Below are positions 58,982-64,000 of a stretch of DNA of 64,000 bases, one piece after another. The notes under the pieces were generated by a model. It was not told the DNA's origin. It was given only the letters and a program-made list of their open reading frames with translations, and did no database searches. This DNA comes from Hydrogenimonas sp. SS33 (GTDB lineage Bacteria > Campylobacterota > Campylobacteria > Campylobacterales > Hydrogenimonadaceae), in NCBI RefSeq assembly GCF_040436365.1, contig NZ_AP026369.1:1303501-1367500 (forward strand), given 5' to 3'. Position 1 is the stretch's first letter. Every line of letters starts with the position of its first letter. The position numbers and the translations under genes were made by a program.

Positions 58982-59308
58982 CTACCGCCGCATCCGCATC
59001 GCCGCCATGGCGAAAAATAGAGCGAAAAGCAGCAGCAAAGCCGCGGCGATGAAAGGGGCCGCCGTTTCGGAGACGTAGAGGGCCATCAGGCGGTAGAAGC
59101 CCCATGCCAGAAAGCCGGCCGCGCCGATCAGCGCGGCGATGGCGGCGATGACCCACCCCACCGTCCAGGCACTGCGGAAAGCACTCTCCGCCAACGCCTC
59201 CCGCTGCCGCGCCATGAAGAGCTCCGCCGACTCCTGCAGCGCCCTGGACTCCGCCTCCAGCAGGTCCATCAGGGCGACGATGAAGTCGGAAAGGGTCACT
59301 TTCGTCAT
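58982..59308 (-). CDS. YqjE-like (holin superfamily) two-helix membrane protein
   Basis: 108 residues. A soluble helix (1-42) is followed by two transmembrane helices (about 50-72 and 82-104), the layout of YqjE / DUF1469 proteins. ATG 59308 overlaps the stop codon of the YqjD-like gene. The resemblance is by architecture and neighbour, not by a definite motif. Confidence 0.65.
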   Translation of the reverse strand: MTKVTLSDFIVALMDLLEAESRALQESAELFMARQREALAESAFRSAWTVGWVIAAIAALIGAAGFLAWGFYRLMALYVSETAAPFIAAALLLLFALFFAMAAMRMRR

Positions 59309-59637
59309 CAGGAGCGGCCCATGATCTTGCCCAGAAGAAACCCGATGCCCGCCGCTACGAGCAGGGTCCCCACCGGATTCTCTTTCTGCTGCTTCTTGAT
59401 CATCTCCATCGCCTTGGCCCCCTGCTCCTGCAGCGCTTCGAGCTGTTCCATCTGCTCGGGAGGGATCTGGGAAACCACCTTCTCTTTCGCCCCTTCGGCA
59501 GCCGAGCGGATCTTCTCCTCCCCCATCTTTCCCAGCGTCTCGGTCAGCTTCAGCAGATCCCGCTTCAGCGTTTCGATCTCCGCTTTGAGCGCCTCCACAT
59601 CGTTCGTTTCCATCGTCGTCTCTCTTTTTCGCGTCAT
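59308..59637 (-). CDS. ElaB/YqjD-like (DUF883) membrane-anchored protein
   Basis: 109 residues: a long amphipathic helix (about 10-80) followed by a glycine-rich C-terminal membrane helix (NPVGTLLVAAGIGFLLGKIM). YqjD and ElaB tether ribosomes to the membrane in stationary phase. ATG 59637 has a strong GGAGGAGG site; METNDV eight codons later is an alternative. MITE-3 copy B lies in its leader. Confidence 0.75.
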   Translation of the reverse strand: MTRKRETTMETNDVEALKAEIETLKRDLLKLTETLGKMGEEKIRSAAEGAKEKVVSQIPPEQMEQLEALQEQGAKAMEMIKKQQKENPVGTLLVAAGIGFLLGKIMGRS

Positions 59638-59660
59638 GGCGAACCTCCTCCAATACTTTT

Positions 59661-59799
59661 AACTGATGTTACACAAAGCATGAGCATAGCCCATGCTTTG
59701 GCGGGGACCGGGCGTCCCAAAAGACTTTATGGTCTCCCTCCAAAGCTTCGAAATCGAAGATTTCGAGAGGACGTCACCCTTTTTGCGTAACGCCTGCTT
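59661..59799 (-). mobile_element. MITE family 3, copy B, in the YqjD-like leader
   Basis: Left end AACTGATGTTACACAAAG; right end TTTTGCGTAACGC. Stems: CAAAGCATG/CATGCTTTG, GGGAC/GTCCC, AGAC/GTCT and CGAAATC-GAA-GATTTCG. GCTTTGG can alternatively pair with CCAAAGC further on. Same orientation to the downstream gene and same place (after a -10 box) as copy A. Confidence 0.82.
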
Positions 59800-59806
59800 T
59801 TAAATG

Positions 59807-59812
59807 ATTATA
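59807..59812 (-). promoter_or_regulatory. -10 box (TATAAT) upstream of MITE-3 copy B
   Basis: TATAAT on the minus strand; transcription would start close to 59800, at the edge of the element. Confidence 0.6.
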
Positions 59813-59837
59813 GCACTCTACGGTAAATACAAGGTGG

Positions 59838-59843
59838 TATAAT
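59838..59843 (+). promoter_or_regulatory. -10 box (TATAAT) of the exported-protein gene
   Basis: TATAAT, 26 bases before the ATG at 59869, with GTGGAGTGACC as ribosome-binding region. Confidence 0.6.
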
Positions 59844-59868
59844 CACTCAAAAAAATGTGGAGTGACCG

Positions 59869-60285
59869 ATGAAAAAAAGTGGAATGGCCCTTTTGCTTGG
59901 AAGTGCACTGCTGGTTGCAGCCGCCAACGACCCGATGGCCGAAAAGGTGAAAATCCAAAACCAGCGGGTCGTCGCCGCGGCGGCCAAAGCCCTGAACGAA
60001 GATCTGCCCAAGAGGGTGGACCCCTATACGAAACTGGTCAAAATAGAGGGGAAAGGGGAGACGCTGCGCTACGTTTTCGAGATCGACGCCGGCCCCAAAA
60101 GCGACGAAGCCGTCAAAAAAGAGGGGGAGGCACGCATGCAGCGCAACGTTACGGCAGGGGTCTGCCGCTCATCCATGCGTTTCCTCAAAAGCGGCATCAC
60201 CATCGTCTACGACTACCTCTCCGCCCATACGAAGAGGCCGCTCTTTCATATCGTCGTCGACGAAAAGAGGTGCCGGCCCTATTGA
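59869..60285 (+). CDS. Hypothetical exported protein, 138 aa
   Basis: Signal peptide (MKKSGMALLLGSALLVAAA), then a mixed alpha/beta domain with two cysteines (AGVCRSS and EKRCRPY) that could form a periplasmic disulfide. No family recognised. Its end is 11 bases from the convergent yjdM-like gene. Confidence 0.78.
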   Translation: MKKSGMALLLGSALLVAAANDPMAEKVKIQNQRVVAAAAKALNEDLPKRVDPYTKLVKIEGKGETLRYVFEIDAGPKSDEAVKKEGEARMQRNVTAGVCRSSMRFLKSGITIVYDYLSAHTKRPLFHIVVDEKRCRPY

Positions 60286-60296
60286 GGGCACCTCCA

Positions 60297-60644
60297 TCAA
60301 GCCTTCTTCACGAACTCCTGCTTCAGCTTGATGGCGCCGACGCCCGGCACTTTGCAGTCAATGTTGTGGCCGTCGCTGCCTTCGACGAGGCGGATATTCT
60401 TGATTTTCGTACCCACTTTGATGCCGCCGCCGCTCCCTTTGACTTTCAGGTCCTTGATGACGACGACCGTATCGCCGTCCTGGAGGATGTTGCCGTTGGC
60501 GTCTCTGACCACCAGGCCGCCCTCTTCCGCCTCTTCGGAGGCTTCGGCGCTCCACTCGTAACCGCATTCGGGGCAGACATAGAGCCCCCGGTCTTCATAG
60601 GTGTATTCGCTGCCGCATTTGGGGCAGTTGGGAATATTTTCCAT
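60297..60644 (-). CDS. yjdM: YjdM/PhnA-like zinc-ribbon protein
   Basis: 115 residues. N-terminal zinc ribbon with CPKC and CPEC (about residues 7-28) and a C-terminal SH3-like domain ([36 protein letters not shown]). PhnA proteins were named for phosphonate use, but their function is unclear. An AAAGGATT site precedes the ATG; MITE-3 copy C is in the leader. Confidence 0.9.
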   Translation of the reverse strand: MENIPNCPKCGSEYTYEDRGLYVCPECGYEWSAEASEEAEEGGLVVRDANGNILQDGDTVVVIKDLKVKGSGGGIKVGTKIKNIRLVEGSDGHNIDCKVPGVGAIKLKQEFVKKA

Positions 60645-60660
60645 TAGGTAAATCCTTTCA

Positions 60661-60788
60661 TTGTGATGTTACATTAAATGAGCAAAGCCCATGTTTCGGC
60701 GGGGACACGATGTGTCCCCTGCACCCCCCTGAAGCTTCGAAATCGAAGATTTCGAGATGACATTCCGCCTTATGCGTAACATTGCTTT
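60661..60788 (-). mobile_element. MITE family 3, copy C, in the yjdM leader
   Basis: Left end GTGATGTTACATTAAATG is decayed; right end TATGCGTAACATTG. The central stem is longer here (GGGGACAC-GAT-GTGTCCCC), and CGAAATC-GAA-GATTTCG and CCTGCACCCCCCT are shared with copy A. Same placement between -10 box and start codon. Confidence 0.78.
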
Positions 60789-60789
60789 C

Positions 60790-60795
60790 ATTGTA
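60790..60795 (-). promoter_or_regulatory. -10 box (TACAAT) upstream of MITE-3 copy C
   Basis: TACAAT on the minus strand; the expected start near 60783 falls at the edge of the element. Confidence 0.5.
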
Positions 60796-60833
60796 ATGGG
60801 ATGCGGTGGAAATCCGCGATTGCCGGCGCTATT

Positions 60834-61589
60834 TTACTCCTCCAAATCTTTGACACAGCGAAAATAGCTTCGGTTTTTCCGGTCACTCGTCGCCACCGAG
60901 CCGATGGCGAACCCTACCACATAGGCCGCCTCGTCACCGAAATCGTCGTCGCTCCAGTAGTATTTGTTGTGCATTCTGCCGAAGATCGCGGTATCGACCG
61001 CCGGCTTGACGCGGTTGTAGTCGACGATGGCGTAGAGTTCATCCAGCGTGGGCAGTCGCATGCCGCGGGCTTCGCACCACTCCTGGGCCCGGATATGGGT
61101 CAGTTTGAGGTTGCGCCGTTTTTTGTCCCCGAGAGGCTCCCAGAGAATGTCGCTTCTGCGGTCTACAACGCTGCCGTCCTTCAGACGTTCAAACCCTTTG
61201 GAGGAGGGCATCGTCTTGGGCCCTCTGGTGCAGATAACGTGGGCTTTGACATGCTTGGGCGTCGGGGTGATGTCCCCATCCTGCAGAAAAAAGGCGAAAG
61301 CGGGAATCTCTCTGTTCATGACGAAATATTCGCTTTCGTGGCGCACCATCTTCACGACCCGCGCCTCTCCCAGCGTGTTGCCGCTCCAGTAGCGTTTGCC
61401 TTCGCCGAAGCGGCCGGTCTCCCCCCGCAAAGCGAAGAGCTCCCAGATCTCCGGCACCCGCCACCCGGGCCCCAGCTTCTCTTCGCAGACATGCCGCGCC
61501 CGGAAATAGTCGTAGGTTCCTTCGATCTCCCTGAACGGGCCGGCGGAAAGTGCCGCCGCCCACAACAGAGTTAGTGCGACCCACCTCAT
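60834..61589 (-). CDS. Exported DUF1566-type protein
   Basis: 251 residues with a signal peptide (MRWVALTLLWAAALSA). Two DUF1566-like (Lcl/FGE-sulfatase-fold) repeats: GWRVPEIWELFAL ... RYWSGNTL and MRLPTLDELYAIVDY ... KYYWSDDDFGDEAAYVV, with paired cysteines (HVCEEK, HVICTRG, EWCEAR, FRCVKD). Function unknown. Its ATG overlaps the murG stop codon. Confidence 0.8.
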   Translation of the reverse strand: MRWVALTLLWAAALSAGPFREIEGTYDYFRARHVCEEKLGPGWRVPEIWELFALRGETGRFGEGKRYWSGNTLGEARVVKMVRHESEYFVMNREIPAFAFFLQDGDITPTPKHVKAHVICTRGPKTMPSSKGFERLKDGSVVDRRSDILWEPLGDKKRRNLKLTHIRAQEWCEARGMRLPTLDELYAIVDYNRVKPAVDTAIFGRMHNKYYWSDDDFGDEAAYVVGFAIGSVATSDRKNRSYFRCVKDLEE

Positions 61590-62617
61590 CCTCTCTCCTC
61601 CATCAGCCTTTTTGCGATCTTCTCCGCCCCTTCGGGGGCGATCAGCCCCTCCATGTTGCCGGATACGGCGGCGATATCCTCCTCCAGGATCTTCCAGAGG
61701 GTTTCGGGCGTCAACGCCTCCTGGCGAACGACCCACCCCGCCCCACGCTCTGCCAGAAAAGCGGCGTTGTGGTACTGGTGGTCGCCGGCGGCGTAGGGGT
61801 AGGGGACGAAAAGGGTCGGAATGCGGTTGGCGACCAGCTCCCACAGGGTGCTGGCGCCGGCACGGCTGACGGCGAAGTCGGCCCGGGCGATCTTTTCGTG
61901 CAGGGTGTCGCAAAATGGAAAAACCTCCGCATCGATACCCAGCGCCGCATACCCCTGTCGCACCCGTTCAAAGTCCCGGCTGCCCGCCTGGTGGATGATG
62001 GCGATTCCCCGCTCCGCCAGGCCCGGGGCCGCCTTCATGGCGAAGTCGTTGATAGCCAGCGCCCCCTGGCTGCCTCCCAGGAAGATCACCCGCTCCACCT
62101 TTTTTCGGGTGCGGGCGGTTTGGAAAAAGAGCTCCCTGACGGGGTAGTCGATGCGCTCCCCGTCGTAGGAGGAGAAGTAGGCGCGGCTCAAGGGGCGAAA
62201 AAGTTTGTTGAGCCGCCCCGGCACGGCGTTTTGTTCATGGATGAACAGCGGCACGCCCGACGCCAACGAGGCGAAGGCGGCGGGGGCGGCGGAGAATCCC
62301 CCCACACTCAACACCGCCGACACGCCATGCTCTTTCATGAAGCGTCGGGCCGACACCGCGCTTTTGAGCACCTGCACCATGGCGGCGGCCCTGCCCACGC
62401 CCCGCCGGTTCACCACGCCCCGGGTCGGAAGAAAGAGCTTGGCGGCGAAATCCTCGTCGGCTTCGAACCACGTCCTGTCCTGCCCGCTCTCGCTGCCAAT
62501 GTAAAGGGGACGCACCCCGCGTTCGATCAGCGCCTCCTTTACGGCCCGGACAATGGCCAGGTGCCCTCCCGTCCCGCCGCCGGTCAGAAGAATGGCTTGT
62601 CGCGTCTTCCCTCTCAT
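61586..62617 (-). CDS. murG: UDP-N-acetylglucosamine transferase MurG
   Basis: Adds GlcNAc to lipid I to give lipid II. It is a GT-B enzyme of 343 residues with LLTGGGTGGHLAIV near the N-terminus, HEQNAVPGRLNKL, LGGSQGALAIND and the donor-site region RAGASTLWELVANRIPTLFVPYP. ATG 62617 is preferred; a GTG at 62632 lies in the heptad array. There is no normal Shine-Dalgarno sequence because heptads fill the upstream DNA. Confidence 0.95.
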   Translation of the reverse strand: MRGKTRQAILLTGGGTGGHLAIVRAVKEALIERGVRPLYIGSESGQDRTWFEADEDFAAKLFLPTRGVVNRRGVGRAAAMVQVLKSAVSARRFMKEHGVSAVLSVGGFSAAPAAFASLASGVPLFIHEQNAVPGRLNKLFRPLSRAYFSSYDGERIDYPVRELFFQTARTRKKVERVIFLGGSQGALAINDFAMKAAPGLAERGIAIIHQAGSRDFERVRQGYAALGIDAEVFPFCDTLHEKIARADFAVSRAGASTLWELVANRIPTLFVPYPYAAGDHQYHNAAFLAERGAGWVVRQEALTPETLWKILEEDIAAVSGNMEGLIAPEGAEKIAKRLMEERG

Positions 62618-62659
62618 CCGTTCACCGTTCACTGTTCACTGTTTCCTGTTCACTGTTCA
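62618..62659 (-). repeat. Heptad array (TGAACRG)6 filling the dut-murG junction
   Basis: Six units in phase (read on + as CCGTTCA, CCGTTCA, CTGTTCA, CTGTTTC, CTGTTCA, CTGTTCA). The array runs exactly from the dUTPase stop codon, which is inside the first unit, to the base before the murG ATG. The repeat is thus the entire intercistronic and ribosome-binding region. Confidence 0.93.
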
Positions 62660-63358
62660 CCCGTTCCCCAGGGCATCATACGCCTCTTCCAGCTTCTCCA
62701 TCAGGGCGTCGTAGGTGATGTCCGGATTTTGCGCCAGGATCTCCTGCATCACCACATTGTCCTCTCTGCCGTTCCAGATTTTGCGATAGGTCCCCTCCTT
62801 GTAGCCGTGCTTCTGACGAAACTGGTTCAACGCATTCTTGCCGATGTAGAGTCGGTAGAGCTCGTCGAAGTCCATCCCGACGGCATCGACGCAGGTCCAG
62901 AACTGCTCCAGCAGTTCCACCCTATAGGCCGGCGAATCATCCTTCACCAGTGCCAGCGCCATCAGGTCCTCGAAGGGTGCCAGCAGTTCGTCCAGCCGTC
63001 CCTTGTCCGCCTCGCTCCAGCTTTCGGGCACCCTGATCCCGCTCTCTTTCATCGTCTCCAGCGCCAGTTTCGCCGCCTCTTTCACCGGGAGAAAACGGAG
63101 CAGGTAACTCATGACGAAGTGCCAGATGTCGACCATCTCGATCTTCACATTCTCCAGGTCGATCCCCCCTTCGATGTTTTTCCAGTGCTTCCAGGGGAAA
63201 CTCTCGATCAGCTCCGCCGTCTCCATGACGATGCAGCGTTTCCAGTTGACCACCTTCCCCTGCTTCGTCATCCCGTCGCGCCATTTCGGGCCGTTGGTGT
63301 CGTCATTGAGCCGCTCCTGGAGGCGGAACATCTCTTCCATCTTCTTGCGTCTGTCCAT
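62657..63358 (-). CDS. dut: Dimeric all-alpha dUTPase
   Basis: 233 residues. Removes dUTP from the pool. The all-alpha NTP pyrophosphatase motifs are visible: MFRLQERLNDDTNG, VMETAELIESFPWKHWK (ExxE metal site) and VKIEMVDIWHFVMS (ExxD). This type, not the trimeric kind, is used by Campylobacter. Its stop codon is supplied by a GTGAACA heptad. Confidence 0.9.
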   Translation of the reverse strand: MDRRKKMEEMFRLQERLNDDTNGPKWRDGMTKQGKVVNWKRCIVMETAELIESFPWKHWKNIEGGIDLENVKIEMVDIWHFVMSYLLRFLPVKEAAKLALETMKESGIRVPESWSEADKGRLDELLAPFEDLMALALVKDDSPAYRVELLEQFWTCVDAVGMDFDELYRLYIGKNALNQFRQKHGYKEGTYRKIWNGREDNVVMQEILAQNPDITYDALMEKLEEAYDALGNG

Positions 63359-63415
63359 TATTCTATCCTTTACCGTCGTACTTCAAGTTTCGGTTTTAAG
63401 CGGCCTTGAGGGACG

Positions 63416-64000
63416 TCACCCCATCTTCGCTCTCTTGCTCATGGAAAGGGCTATCCCGATGCCGATGCTCAGAGCCACCACCTGGGAGCCGCCGTAGCTG
63501 AGAAAGGGAACGGCGATCCCTTTGAGGGGGATGACGCCGCTGATTCCCAGGGCGTTGATGAGAAAGGCGAAACCGATGATCATCGCCATACCGGCGCAAA
63601 AAAGGTAGTAGAGGGGGTTCTCCACCCGTCCGGCGATCTTCATGAGACGGAAAATGACGAAAATCAGCAGCCCCGTCACCGCCATGACCCCCACGGCGCC
63701 GATCTCCTCCGCCATGCCCGCCAGGACGAAGTCGGTATGCACTTCACTCAAAAACCCCAGCTTCAGCACCCCGTTTCCGAGCCCCACGCCGAAAAGCCCT
63801 CCGTGGTGGATGGCATGGAGCGAGTTGGCCACCTGGTAGGGCTCTTCCGCCAGGTTCACCTTCGGGACGGTATGGGCCCACTGGGGAAACGCCTTGGCCA
63901 CGGCGTTTTGCAGCAGGAACCACCACCCTTTGAACCGTTCGATCCGGTGGGGCGAGGTGACGATGAAGCCCACGAACCCCATCAGGGCCAACAAAACCAC
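63416..64000 (-). CDS. ftsW: Lipid II polymerase FtsW (N-terminal part outside window)
   Basis: SEDS-family septal peptidoglycan glycosyltransferase. The 194 visible residues cover the C-terminal half: QVANSLHAIHHGGLFGVGLGNG, HTDFVLAGMAEEIG and GIAVPFLSYGGSQVVALSIGIG, with about four transmembrane helices. FtsW is favoured over RodA because murG is 1 kb away. The gene continues beyond the right edge. Confidence 0.92.
   Translation of the reverse strand: MVLLALMGFVGFIVTSPHRIERFKGWWFLLQNAVAKAFPQWAHTVPKVNLAEEPYQVANSLHAIHHGGLFGVGLGNGVLKLGFLSEVHTDFVLAGMAEEIGAVGVMAVTGLLIFVIFRLMKIAGRVENPLYYLFCAGMAMIIGFAFLINALGISGVIPLKGIAVPFLSYGGSQVVALSIGIGIALSMSKRAKMG

Noticed and set aside
1-64000. tRNA or rRNA genes, prophage, complete insertion sequence or plasmid origin
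   Set aside because: I found no cloverleaf with CCA end, no rRNA segment, no integrase or transposase gene and no iteron block; a covariance-model scan would be needed to exclude small RNAs.

Overview
The window is a GC-rich (about 60% by eye), gene-dense stretch of a Campylobacterota (epsilonproteobacterial) chromosome. The evidence is gene order: secD-yajC next to lnt; uvrD-truB-csrA-ispE; ffh-rpsP-KH-rimM-trmD-rplS; glyQ-nif3-flgZ-waaA; alaS-maf beside a class A PBP; ftsW near murG. All of these recall Campylobacter/Helicobacter gene order. Other signs are an epsilon-type CheZ, a glutamine synthetase without the adenylylation tyrosine, and TATAAT-type -10 boxes often lacking a clear -35. 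The high GC points to a deep-sea or free-living genus (Hydrogenimonas/Sulfurovum-like) rather than a host-associated one; the genus is inference. No rRNA, tRNA, CRISPR array, prophage or complete insertion sequence was found.

Layout. 1-4.6 kb: secD (cut by the window), yajC, lnt, cysK and a PabC-like enzyme, separated by heptanucleotide arrays. 4.6-6.3 kb: an unknown gene ended by a MITE, then a LysR regulator. 6.4-11 kb: uvrD, truB, csrA, ispE, smpB. 11-17.6 kb: an unknown membrane protein, a frameshifted DUF505-like gene, and a FIST + PAS-GGDEF-EAL signalling pair. 17.6-25.5 kb: a second MITE, a cyclophilin, the rpsP-rplS ribosome operon, ffh, an RluA-type pseudouridine synthase, waaA and FlgZ. 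25.5-32 kb: nif3, glyQ, a glutaredoxin, and a cheZ-U32-purE-DUF3972-DUF89 operon led by a structured repeat. 32-40 kb: an orphan RND pump, a membrane-anchored glutamate synthase-like protein, two unknown genes, cvfB and a PHP phosphatase. 40-48 kb: an exported protein, glnA-glsA, a RacRS-like two-component system, htpG and a SYLF protein. 48-58 kb: an AT-rich acyltransferase coupled to a dynamin-like GTPase, then pbp1A, an ABC ATPase, bioF, maf, a membrane protein and alaS. 58.6-64 kb: a YqjD/YqjE-like membrane set, small genes, murG, a dUTPase and ftsW (cut by the window).

The most unusual content is not a gene cluster but the repeat ecology. Two families of 7-bp tandem repeats (GTGARNA-like and CCARYGN-like) fill at least ten gene junctions. 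In places they supply stop codons, fill the whole space up to a start codon (dut-murG), or are read through inside a gene (lnt). Independently, three MITE-like families are present. One, of about 127 bp, lies three times between a -10 box and the start codon of the downstream gene in the same orientation, and its four or five stem-loops keep pairing where the bases differ. That makes it a candidate mobile 5'-UTR element.
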